In this document: positions 1 to 7,519 of the stretch, piece after piece
Layout: each line of letters starts with the position of its first letter
How positions within the stretch are numbered: position 1 is the stretch's first letter
From: Chromatiales bacterium
GTDB taxonomy: Bacteria > Pseudomonadota > Gammaproteobacteria > Chromatiales > Chromatiaceae
Assembly (NCBI GenBank): GCA_024762485.1
Contig: JANTHH010000036.1
Coordinates: 1 to 15,677, forward strand
Length of the DNA stretch: 15,677 bases
Direction of reading: 5' to 3'
Program-made: the position numbers and the translations under genes
Notes under the pieces: generated by a model
Databases searched by the model: none
What the model saw: only the letters and a program-made list of their open reading frames with translations
What the model was told of the DNA's origin: nothing

Positions 1-2081
1 TCCTGATCCCGTTCGCCGATCAGTGACACCACGCTGCGGCCCGGCTGCAGCGGCGATTCGAAACCGATGATCATGCCCAGGGGGCCATTGCTCTCCAGCA
101 TCACCTCGGTGCTGGTGCTGGGGTCCGGGTCAGTGCCGAAGCCGAGCCAGTCGTGCAACAGGTTGACCGCCCGCTTTGGCAGGCCCAGTTCACGGCCCAG
201 CCGGCTGATGCCGGTGGGCAGTTTTTCCTGCCAGAGGGCGGTGAGTGTTTCATGGGTGTTGCGACCGATCAGCAGCAGCTCGCGATCGAATTGCTTGAGT
301 TTCTCGATCTGGTCGGTCCGCCTGACCTGTACCCGGGTGGCGGGGTAGCCGGTGGAGATGCCCATGTTGCCGAGCACAGTCAGCACCGCTTCGAGCTCGT
401 GGCGGCTCGGCTGCGAGGGGAGCACGAGGGTACTGTCGGCGAGATCAGGACGCCGCGTGAACGGAAACCCCGAGTTGGCGAAGAAGCCCAGGTTGGGCAG
501 GGCGGCGAAGTGGGGGAAGCCGGAGAAGTCGATGCTCGAATCAGCATCGATCGCAGCGCGCACATTGTCGATGGGATTGCCGCCGCACAGGCTCTTCTTG
601 TGCCGTGCAAAGGAGAAGTCGAACTGCAGCTGGTTGTTGCTGCCGACCTTGAAGGCGGGGATGTAGAACTGGTTCTGGGAGCCGAACAGGCCATCCTCCA
701 GCAGCGGCACCCGCACGCGTTTCTTGATGCCGCCCTTGCCTGACTCGCGCAGGTTGAAGGCCTCGACGAACTCCTCGTTGATGCTGACGTTGAGGCGTGA
801 CTCGTCCTGTTCGATCAGCGGCGTGTAGCGGTAGTTGAGATCAACCGGCACACCGCGGCTGCGCCAGGTGAACAGATCGGCCGGCAACCGCAGGTTGACG
901 CGGATGATCTCGGGCCGGTGGCCGGAGACCTGCAGATCGCCGGGCGAGTTGACCAGTTCGCCGAACTTGGTGGGGCGGTCCAGGCGTATCCATTTCGGCG
1001 CATCGTAGGGTGCGCGCTCGGGACCGATGTCAACCGACTCCACCACCACCTGCTCGCCCGACAACACCGCCTGGCCGAGCACCAGGGCGTGGGCCGCGGT
1101 CTTCAGCTGGGCATCGTCGCGGCCTAGGATCAACAGGTACTTGCTGTAGGGGTTGATGGCATTGCCGGACTCGTCCTCGCCGTCCTCGTCTCCCGGCAGG
1201 TACAGCTGACGACGCGAGACCACGGCGATGGTGGGACGGTCGACCAGCGGGTAGTCCCTGAGGAAGGCGGGGCGCTGCTGGTTACTGGCGAAGATGATGG
1301 CATGGCGGTTGGGCAGGTTGCCCAGCGAGACCGGGAAACGGGCGCCACGCCAGTCGGCCAGGCCGCCGAACCAGGAGGTGACGGCGCCGGCGGCCTCCAG
1401 CGTCGTGTCGCTGGGGGCGTATGCGAAGACGACCGGCAGCACCAGTCGGGAGAAGTCGCGGCGGTCGAAGAATGGCTCGGGGAATATGCCCAGCTCGTTG
1501 GTCACAGGCAGCGGCCGCACGGTGATGTCCAGCTTGCTGCTGCCGCTGATGTCGGCCCACAGGCTGCTGTGCTGCTCGTCCTCGCAGTGCTCGAGGGTGT
1601 AATGGCCGATCAGCTCCATGCGCAGCTGGTTGTAGTCGGTGACCAGCAGGGGATCGAGCGACAGCTCGTGCCTGATCCTCTCGCCTGCGCGTTTCTTCGG
1701 CATCGGCAGGATGCCCACCACCTCTTCGTTGAGATAGACCTTGATGTGGGACAGGTTCTCGATCACCGAGGGCGAGTAGATATAGCTCAGTTGCAGGCGG
1801 GCCCCGGTCACCAGTTCGTCGTTGCGCACACCGAAGCCAACCCCGGTGCTGCTGCCGCCGCCGCGCAGCGGCAGGGATGCCTGGGTGCCCAGTTCCCGGA
1901 AGGTGCGGGTCTTGTGCCACTCGATGACCTTCGGTGCCGATTGTCCGGTTGTCACCGGCAGGGGAACAGCGACCGCGGTGTCGGTGCTGGCCAGGCCCGC
2001 AGTGGGCAGCCCGCACAGCAGACCGAGCAGCAGGCCGGTGACCAGGGCGGTGTAGCGGGTGGGGTTCGTTCGGTGATTCAT
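1..2081 (-). CDS. bcsB: Cellulose synthase periplasmic subunit BcsB (3' end beyond window)
   Basis: BcsB is the periplasmic, membrane-anchored partner of BcsA; it guides the nascent glucan and is needed for synthase activity. The reading frame is open from an ATG at 2081 to the window edge, giving 693 codons without a stop, so the C-terminus with its expected membrane anchor is outside. Residues 1-31 form a signal peptide (hydrophobic core around 11-30, likely cleavage after LASTD's alanine, about residue 31). Family-like stretches include VIENLSHIKVYLNEEVVG (about 106-123), C166 followed by LWADI, and a segment reading AAIDADSSIDFSGFPHF followed by NSGFPFTRR, which closely resembles E. coli BcsB. 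An acidic loop, GDEDGEDESGN (297-307), sits in the middle and looks like a lineage insertion. The ATG overlaps the bcsA stop by four bases (ATGA), implying translational coupling. No strong Shine-Dalgarno is visible. Confidence 0.95.
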   Translation of the reverse strand, partial: MNHRTNPTRYTALVTGLLLGLLCGLPTAGLASTDTAVAVPLPVTTGQSAPKVIEWHKTRTFRELGTQASLPLRGGGSSTGVGFGVRNDELVTGARLQLSYIYSPSVIENLSHIKVYLNEEVVGILPMPKKRAGERIRHELSLDPLLVTDYNQLRMELIGHYTLEHCEDEQHSSLWADISGSSKLDITVRPLPVTNELGIFPEPFFDRRDFSRLVLPVVFAYAPSDTTLEAAGAVTSWFGGLADWRGARFPVSLGNLPNRHAIIFASNQQRPAFLRDYPLVDRPTIAVVSRRQLYLPGDEDGEDESGNAINPYSKYLLILGRDDAQLKTAAHALVLGQAVLSGEQVVVESVDIGPERAPYDAPKWIRLDRPTKFGELVNSPGDLQVSGHRPEIIRVNLRLPADLFTWRSRGVPVDLNYRYTPLIEQDESRLNVSINEEFVEAFNLRESGKGGIKKRVRVPLLEDGLFGSQNQFYIPAFKVGSNNQLQFDFSFARHKKSLCGGNPIDNVRAAIDADSSIDFSGFPHFAALPNLGFFANSGFPFTRRPDLADSTLVLPSQPSRHELEAVLTVLGNMGISTGYPATRVQVRRTDQIEKLKQFDRELLLIGRNTHETLTALWQEKLPTGISRLGRELGLPKRAVNLLHDWLGFGTDPDPSTSTEVMLESNGPLGMIIGFESPLQPGRSVVSLIGERDQ

Positions 2082-4594
2082 CGCACGGTAACCGGGTTGC
2101 GTGGCATCAGCCAGAGTATGAAATCCCATAGCCAGCCTAGGCGCCGGACAAGGGGGTCGAACAGGGGCGGGAGGTGGTGGAACAGGCGTACATAACCCAT
2201 CATGCCGGTGCTGGCCATCTCCAGGAAGCCGCGCAGCGGGCGGTCCGGTTCGCGATCCTCCCCCCAGCTGAGCCAGGCGTCGGCCCGGCCGAAGGTGGCC
2301 TGCACCAGGTCCTTCTCCTGCGCAGGGCTGAGATCATCGAAGCGTACCCCGGCATGGTCGCCGCGGGTGCTGACCACCTCCACCGGAAAGACGAATTCCC
2401 GGAAACCCCGCTTCAGCGATATCGACAGTCGCTGGCCACGTTCCAGCAGACCCTCGGCTGGCAGCTTAAGGCCGAGACCGCCCTCGGAGTAGTCCAGGCT
2501 CTCGCCCTGCAGCAGATGGCCGTTCTCCAGGTGCAGTACCACCGGAAAATTGATGCCGACACGATGACTGACGCGTACCTGGCGCGCCTCGGCAGCCACC
2601 GCCATCGCGGCGCCCAGCATGGTCAGGTTGTAGACGGTCCACAGCATGTTGATGATCACGGTCTGAATCTCGTCCTCCGGCCCGGCGAACAACCTCCCGC
2701 CGCCGGCGAACAGGGCAATGAAGTTCAGCATCACCAGCACCAGGTAGGGCTTGGAGATGCTCCAGTCGAAGTGCTCCTTTTCCACCAGCCCGCCCTTGGC
2801 GGTGACATTGAAACTGCCCTTGTGCGGGGCGAACAGCGCCACCGTCGTCGGGCGTGCGATATACCAGGCCAGGGCGGTCTCATACACCTCGGCCCAGAAA
2901 GAGTGTCGGTACTTGCCCTGATTTCTGGAGTTGGTGATGCTGGCATGGATGATGTGCGGCATCACGTACAGCAGCAGCGAGATGGCCGAGGCGTAGATGA
3001 TGTAGGAGTGCAGCAGCAGGAAGGCCAGTGGAGCGGTGAGGAACACCAGCCGCGGGATGCCGTAGAGGAAGTGCAGCATGGCGTTGCTGTAGCACAGCCG
3101 CTGGCCCAGCGAGAGACCCTTGCCCAGCAAGGGGTTGTCGATGCGGAAGATCTGCGCCATGCCGCGCGCCCAGCGGATGCGCTGGCCGACGTGGGCGGAC
3201 AGGCTCTCGGTGGCCAGTCCGGCGGCCTGGGGCAGGCGCAGGTAGGCGGAACGGTAGCCCAGCCGGTGCAGACGCAGGGAGGTGTGGGCGTCCTCGGTCA
3301 CCGTCTCGACCGCGATGCCGCCGATCTGCTCCAGCGGGGCGCGACGGATGATGGCGCAGGAACCGCAGAAGAAGGTGGCGTCCCAGGTGTCGTTGCCGTC
3401 CTGGATGAGGCCATAGAACAGCTCGTTCTCGTTCGGCACCTTGCCGAAGTTGCCGAGGTTGCGTTCGAAGGGGTCGGGCGAGAAGAAGTGGTGCGGGGTC
3501 TGGATCAGTGCCAGCTTGCTGTCCTTCAGGAACCAGCCCACCGAGTTCTGCAGGAAGGAGCGGGTGGGGATGTGGTCGCAGTCGAAGATGGCGATGAACT
3601 CCCCCCCGGTCTTGCCCATGGCATGGTTCAGGTTGCCGGCCTTGGCGTGGCTGTTGTCGGTCCGGGTCATGTAGTGCACGCCGACCTCCTCTGCGAAGTC
3701 GCGGAACGCATCACGCTTGCCGTCGTCGAGCAGGTAGATGTTGATCTTGTCGCGCGGCCAGTCGATGCCCTGGGCGGCGTAGATGGTTGGCCGGACCACC
3801 CCGAGGGGCTCGTTGTAGGTGGGAATGTAGATATCCACGGTCGGCCAGTCGTCGGGGTTGTCGGGCAGCCTGGCGGCCTCCCGTTGCAGTGGCCAGGCGG
3901 TCTGGATGTAGCCCAGCAGCAGCACCAGCCAGGCGTAGACCTCGGCCGCCAGCAGGCCGAGACCAAGCGTCAGGTCGAGCAGGTCGTCCCAGTTGAGGGT
4001 GAAGTTGAAGCGCCACCACAGGTAGCGGCTGGAGGCAGTGACCGACAGTGCCACCAGGACCATGGTTGCGAGGTGGCCGGGGATCCTGCGGATCCACAGT
4101 GCCGCTATCCACATCACCACCACAAACAGGGCCTGACTGAGCAGGGTGAAGGGAGTGGTGATGCACATCACAATCACCGCGGCTGCCAGACCGATGGTGA
4201 GATAGCGCGACAGCCGGTGACGCCACAGCGGGCGCTGCAGCATTTTTTCGCTGACCTTGTCCAGCTCCAGATGCTCGAAAAAGCCGGAGAGCGACAGGCG
4301 CCGGGCCAGCCCGGCACGCAGCCCCTGCCAGCCACGGCGCAGTGAACCCCCCAGCCCCCGCCGCAGCCCGGCACGCAGCCGCTGTCCGGGGGGCGGCGGG
4401 CGTTGCCCGGGAGGGATCACCAGGATCAGCCACAGCAGCTGCAGCGGGATGCGCAGCAGATCCAGCAGGTTCAGGTGCTGGAAATCGATGTGTGGAAAAT
4501 AGGCGAGCAGACGGCGTTTCAGGGCATCCGGCCCCTCGGGCAGGACGATGAACAGGCCAAGCAGGCGGTTGCCCAGTGACCGCTGGTCAGCCAT
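2078..4594 (-). CDS. bcsA: Cellulose synthase catalytic subunit BcsA, c-di-GMP-activated
   Basis: BcsA polymerises UDP-glucose into beta-1,4-glucan at the inner membrane and extrudes it. The chosen ATG gives 838 residues; it begins MADQRSLGNRLL and overlaps the bcsQ stop by eight bases. Longer upstream extension would only read through bcsQ in another frame. Layout: short N-terminal region, a hydrophobic segment near 43-61, a Pro/Arg-rich linker (61-100), membrane helices from about 131-235, the GT2 catalytic domain (about 250-480), further helices (about 505-550 and 616-668) and a PilZ domain. Catalytic motifs are present: DDG (290-292), DCD (338-340), FFCGS (408-412), TED (433-435) and QRIRW (471-475). 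The PilZ motifs RVSHR (674-678, RxxxR) and DYSEGG (701-706, DxSxxG) predict c-di-GMP binding. Length is between Rhodobacter (788) and E. coli (872) BcsA, and the core closely resembles the E. coli enzyme. Confidence 0.98.
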   Translation of the reverse strand: MADQRSLGNRLLGLFIVLPEGPDALKRRLLAYFPHIDFQHLNLLDLLRIPLQLLWLILVIPPGQRPPPPGQRLRAGLRRGLGGSLRRGWQGLRAGLARRLSLSGFFEHLELDKVSEKMLQRPLWRHRLSRYLTIGLAAAVIVMCITTPFTLLSQALFVVVMWIAALWIRRIPGHLATMVLVALSVTASSRYLWWRFNFTLNWDDLLDLTLGLGLLAAEVYAWLVLLLGYIQTAWPLQREAARLPDNPDDWPTVDIYIPTYNEPLGVVRPTIYAAQGIDWPRDKINIYLLDDGKRDAFRDFAEEVGVHYMTRTDNSHAKAGNLNHAMGKTGGEFIAIFDCDHIPTRSFLQNSVGWFLKDSKLALIQTPHHFFSPDPFERNLGNFGKVPNENELFYGLIQDGNDTWDATFFCGSCAIIRRAPLEQIGGIAVETVTEDAHTSLRLHRLGYRSAYLRLPQAAGLATESLSAHVGQRIRWARGMAQIFRIDNPLLGKGLSLGQRLCYSNAMLHFLYGIPRLVFLTAPLAFLLLHSYIIYASAISLLLYVMPHIIHASITNSRNQGKYRHSFWAEVYETALAWYIARPTTVALFAPHKGSFNVTAKGGLVEKEHFDWSISKPYLVLVMLNFIALFAGGGRLFAGPEDEIQTVIINMLWTVYNLTMLGAAMAVAAEARQVRVSHRVGINFPVVLHLENGHLLQGESLDYSEGGLGLKLPAEGLLERGQRLSISLKRGFREFVFPVEVVSTRGDHAGVRFDDLSPAQEKDLVQATFGRADAWLSWGEDREPDRPLRGFLEMASTGMMGYVRLFHHLPPLFDPLVRRLGWLWDFILWLMPRNPVTVR

Positions 4595-5336
4595 TTTCCA
4601 CCACCTGGCCGACATGGGCCCTGAGCCAGATGGCCAGGGTCGCCAGATCATGGGTGGCCTGGCTGTGGGGCGCCGCCTCCACCACCGTCTGGCGGCAGGC
4701 GAGTGCCTCGCGTATCCCCTCGTCGCGATGGATGGCCGTCGGCACCACTCGCCCTGCATGATCGGCCTGGACGAGGTCGTGCAGGTCGCGCTCCAGCGTG
4801 CGCAGCGGATCGAAGCGGTTGATCAGGTAATGGCCGGCATCCGGCAATGCCCCTGCCTGTTGCATCTGCAGGTAGCTGGCGGGGTCCGGGTTGATGACCC
4901 GCAGCTGGTGGTCGCATTGTCCGGCCAGCGGCCGCAGGTGATCGGGCAGCAGGCAGGGCAGGTCGATCAGTACCCAGGCGTCGTCCGGCAGTGCCAGCTG
5001 TGCCAGGTCGTGGATCAGCCAGGCGGGTTCACTGGCCGTACGTTGCGCCAGCCAGCTGATGGCCTCGGCGGGATCGGCCTGCCCGAAGGGCACGAAGTTC
5101 ACGCCGGCCTCGCTGGCGAAGGCGGCCTCGTGCCAGGGACGCTCTGCCAGCAGGCAGGGCGCCAGTCCCGCTGTCTCTGTCCAGGGCAGGGCGAAATAAC
5201 GGCCCAGCATGTTGGTGGGGCTGAGATCGATGAGCAGCACCGGGTGACCGGTGGCATGGAGTGCGGCGCCGAGACCGGCGGTCACCGCCGTGGTGCCGGC
5301 GCCGCCGTTGATGCCCTGGAGTGCGAGTGTCCGCAC
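4587..5336 (-). CDS. bcsQ: Cellulose biosynthesis protein BcsQ (MinD/ParA-like)
   Basis: BcsQ is a MinD/ParA-type (SIMIBI) NTPase that, with BcsR, supports cellulose secretion and polar or membrane placement of the synthase in enterobacteria. The product has 249 residues and starts with GTG directly after the bcsR stop; a GGGAG Shine-Dalgarno at the end of bcsR, about five bases upstream, supports it. The P-loop reads INGGAGTTAVTAGLG (residues 9-23): both the deviant Walker A lysine and the usual P-loop lysine are replaced, as also in E. coli BcsQ (GGVGTT). Other matching stretches are VLLIDLSPTNMLGRYF (33-48), VLIDLPCLLPDH and the C-terminal PTAIHRDEGIREALA, which mirrors E. coli PMLIHRDEAMAECLA. 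The gene lies between bcsR and bcsA, the standard order. Whether it hydrolyses nucleotide, or only binds it, cannot be told from sequence. Confidence 0.95.
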   Translation of the reverse strand: MRTLALQGINGGAGTTAVTAGLGAALHATGHPVLLIDLSPTNMLGRYFALPWTETAGLAPCLLAERPWHEAAFASEAGVNFVPFGQADPAEAISWLAQRTASEPAWLIHDLAQLALPDDAWVLIDLPCLLPDHLRPLAGQCDHQLRVINPDPASYLQMQQAGALPDAGHYLINRFDPLRTLERDLHDLVQADHAGRVVPTAIHRDEGIREALACRQTVVEAAPHSQATHDLATLAIWLRAHVGQVVENG

Positions 5337-5516
5337 TCAGTCTCCCGCCGGGGCTTCGGCTTGGGCGATTTCCCGCAGTAGCGGCCAGCGCGCGCGTATG
5401 GCTTCGATGGCCTGCTGCAGTCCGATCTCGTGATAACGGTCGGGGCCCTGCCGATAGTGGCCGAGCAGGTTGCCGACATCGTCGCTGAGTATGAATTTGC
5501 TTTTCTTGTCGTTCAC
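5337..5516 (-). CDS. bcsR: Cellulose biosynthesis protein BcsR
   Basis: BcsR is a small regulator that forms a complex with BcsQ and the BcsA cytosolic parts in E. coli-type systems. The C-terminal signature AIRARWPLLREIAQ matches E. coli BcsR KRWPLLAEFAQ, and the gene is next to bcsQ, whose GTG start follows the TGA directly. Two starts are possible: ATG at 5606 (89 residues) or GTG at 5516 (59 residues). I choose GTG because E. coli BcsR is 62 residues, the 30 extra codons encode a Pro/Gln-rich stretch without family resemblance, and their third bases are mostly A/T, whereas codons after the GTG are mostly G/C-ending like the neighbours. Neither start has a good Shine-Dalgarno, so the start remains uncertain although the gene itself is not. 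Confidence 0.85.
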   Translation of the reverse strand: MNDKKSKFILSDDVGNLLGHYRQGPDRYHEIGLQQAIEAIRARWPLLREIAQAEAPAGD

Positions 5517-5666
5517 GGCTTTCTGTGATCCCGGCGGAGGATGTCTTGGTGGTTGCTGCGAGGGTGTTGCTGTGCGAGCCGCTAATTTACTGTCATATGC
5601 TTGCATGTGCCAGTGCTTGCGGCATCATATGTTGCTTCGATTTCCCGTGGAGAATAGCGGTTTCCG
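5517..5666. promoter_or_regulatory. Divergent control region between bcsRQAB and bcsEFG
   Basis: This 150-bp stretch separates the two divergent cellulose operons and is less GC-rich around 5580-5660 than the flanking genes. It contains three CATRTG hexamers (CATATG at 5594-5599, CATGTG at 5604-5609, CATATG at 5626-5631) and two TGCTTGC copies (5598-5604, 5614-5620). On the minus strand TATGAT (5625-5630) resembles a sigma-70 -10 box, but no good -35 box sits upstream of it. For bcsE, a GGAG at 5649-5652 lies 14 bases before the ATG, a somewhat long spacing. Promoters for both operons are expected here from gene layout; their exact positions are not established. Confidence 0.5.
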
Positions 5667-7301
5667 ATGGTTGAACGCGTTATGATCGAGGATCTCCCGG
5701 ATGCTGCCTCACAGCTGGTGCCCGGCAGGGTGTATGCCGTGGTGGCCGGAGACCGGCGACTCGCCAGGCAACTGGCACGTGCCATCGTGGCCGATGCCGG
5801 GCGCTGCGCGTTGGCCATCGCTGATGCGAACACCGCTGCCTACCTGCATGAGCCGGCGCTGCTGCAGCAATGGGAGGCCGGCGATCTGCCGGTGTTCAAT
5901 CTCCAGCTCAGTGATCGCCCGGCGACCCGGCTGCGCGTGGAGCGTCTGACCGAGGAGTTCGATCACTACCACCTCGGCCGTCGTGGGCTGCTGGTGATCG
6001 ACCCGGCCGATGGCCTGCTCGACATGGGCGACGCCGATCATCTCGATGCACAGCTGGGTGCCTACCGGCAGTGGGCGCACCGTCATGGCTGTGCCCTGCT
6101 GCTGTTCCTCGACGATGTCACCCGTGAGCCGGCGAAGCTGCATGCGCTGATGAGCTGCGCCGACGACTTCGCCGGCATTGCCCGGCTCGCCACCCGGGAG
6201 GGCGCGACGCACTGGTCGCCCATGCACTGGTTCAGCGAACTGGGCATGCACGGCAGCGGCAGCTACCGGCTGGAGCATGGCGCAGGCGGCCGCTGGCGCT
6301 GTGTCGATGCGGAACAGCTGCAGCTGACCTCAGGTGATGAGCACCTCTCCAGCGTACCCGCGGCGCTCGACGATGGCCTGGTCTACTGCACGCGTGCGGC
6401 GGTGGCCGACAGCACCGGGCTGCCGGACAACTGGCAGGTTTACGACGATATCGCCGGACTGCGTGCCGCCTCACACGAGGCGATCAACGGCACCCTGATC
6501 ATCCATTACGACCGCAGCACGGCATTCGAGGCGCTGGCCCGCGAGGTGCACGCCATCCGTCAGCACCACGGACGTACCGCCAAACTGCTGGTGCGCGAGA
6601 TAGGGGTGACCATGCGCCACTATCAGGAGAAGCTGCTGCTGCGCATCGGTGCCAACAGGGTGGTGCCCGCGGCGGTGGGCTTTTCGCGTTTCGTCGGTAT
6701 CCCTGAGCAAATGCACGGTCAGGTGTTCAGTGGCGAGCTGTCAGAGAGTTACGAGGAGGCGGTGGCCAGCCTGCTGCCGCCGGTCGAGCCGGGTTATCAT
6801 CCGGTGCCCGACTTCATCCGGGCAGTCGCCGGCATGCAGCATGACAGCCAGGCACTGGAACTGCAGAGCGCGCTGATCCGGCTCAATCCGCTGCCCGGTA
6901 TCACGGTGGTGGATGCCCTGGCCCTGTGTCGCCTGAAGCGCCACGGCGATATCGTCACCGCGGATCGTTCCTCGCTCTATCTGCACCTGTTCGCCTGTCG
7001 CGAGGTGGATGTGCCGGTGGCACTGGCACATGTCTTCGAGCTGCCGGTGTCCGCCGTGTTCGTCGACCAGGTGCGTTACAGCGATGTGGCAGCGATTGAG
7101 AAGCTGCTCGATCAGCTGCAGCAGGGCTATGCAGCCGGTGAGATGGAGGACCTATCGGAGAGTCTGGCTGCGCGCGGGACGGAGGAGCCGGCAGCGCCGA
7201 CCGCCACGGCGCCGGCCGCAGCCGTGTTCCAGCCACGCGAGGTCGCGGATGCCCAGCCGGTGACCCTGCCATTGCATTCCCCGGCCGGGACCGGCCGATG
7301 A
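5667..7301 (+). CDS. bcsE: Cellulose biosynthesis regulator BcsE (GIL domain, c-di-GMP-binding)
   Basis: BcsE is a cytosolic c-di-GMP-binding protein that boosts cellulose production and helps assemble the BcsRQ/BcsF/BcsG complexes. This product has 544 residues; E. coli BcsE has 523. The N-terminal part (about 1-250) is the ATPase-like and linker region with little motif content. The C-terminal GIL module is clear: LLVREIGVTMRHYQEKLLLR (307-326) resembles E. coli BcsE at the degenerate receiver domain, and ALALCRLKRHGDIVT (417-431) carries the I-site-like RxGD at R425-D428, the c-di-GMP contact. After about residue 490 comes an Ala/Pro-rich tail (about 500-544) not expected from the E. coli protein. 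The first ATG at 5667 is preferred over the ATG five codons later because only the former has an upstream GGAG. It heads the bcsE-bcsF-bcsG run, divergent from bcsRQAB. Confidence 0.93.
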   Translation: MVERVMIEDLPDAASQLVPGRVYAVVAGDRRLARQLARAIVADAGRCALAIADANTAAYLHEPALLQQWEAGDLPVFNLQLSDRPATRLRVERLTEEFDHYHLGRRGLLVIDPADGLLDMGDADHLDAQLGAYRQWAHRHGCALLLFLDDVTREPAKLHALMSCADDFAGIARLATREGATHWSPMHWFSELGMHGSGSYRLEHGAGGRWRCVDAEQLQLTSGDEHLSSVPAALDDGLVYCTRAAVADSTGLPDNWQVYDDIAGLRAASHEAINGTLIIHYDRSTAFEALAREVHAIRQHHGRTAKLLVREIGVTMRHYQEKLLLRIGANRVVPAAVGFSRFVGIPEQMHGQVFSGELSESYEEAVASLLPPVEPGYHPVPDFIRAVAGMQHDSQALELQSALIRLNPLPGITVVDALALCRLKRHGDIVTADRSSLYLHLFACREVDVPVALAHVFELPVSAVFVDQVRYSDVAAIEKLLDQLQQGYAAGEMEDLSESLAARGTEEPAAPTATAPAAAVFQPREVADAQPVTLPLHSPAGTGR

Positions 7302-7331
7302 CCTGTCCCGATTGAGTGGAGCTTATTCTAT

Positions 7332-7505
7332 ATGGATCAACTGCTTAACCTGAGTACCCTGGGCTTTTTCGTCGGGCTGCTGTGCGGATTGATACTGGGA
7401 TATCTGGCGCGTGACCTGTTCCGCCTGCTGGCCCGGGTGACACGGCGGTTGCTGTTCCGTCCCCAGTTGCTGCGCCCCAGCCAGCCGCCGCGACGTGATT
7501 CCTGA
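7332..7505 (+). CDS. bcsF: Cellulose biosynthesis protein BcsF, single-pass membrane peptide
   Basis: BcsF is a short inner-membrane protein that links BcsE to BcsG in E. coli. The product has 57 residues. An N-terminal hydrophobic helix (about 10-25) ends in GYLARDLFRLLARV, followed by a basic segment with LLFRPQLLRP; E. coli BcsF (63 residues) has the same plan with GYLARHSLRR and a FAKPRYVKP segment. A good Shine-Dalgarno, GTGGAG (7316-7321), precedes the ATG by ten bases. It lies 30 bases after bcsE and 14 bases before bcsG, so it is surely co-transcribed. The residue pattern and position together make the identification secure despite the small size. Confidence 0.92.
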   Translation: MDQLLNLSTLGFFVGLLCGLILGYLARDLFRLLARVTRRLLFRPQLLRPSQPPRRDS

Positions 7506-7519
7506 AACATGGCGACACG

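Noticed and set aside
1282..2016. A 244-codon minus-strand frame and plus-strand frames inside bcsB
   Set aside because: They are out of frame with bcsB, which is open from its ATG to the window edge and matches known BcsB sequence; the alternatives have Arg/Pro/Ala-rich composition typical of shadow frames.
2174..4345. A 723-codon open frame on the plus strand opposite bcsA
   Set aside because: It mirrors bcsA codon structure in GC-rich DNA and its product is a Val/Gly/Gln/His-rich sequence without any domain; the opposing bcsA frame matches its family over the full length.
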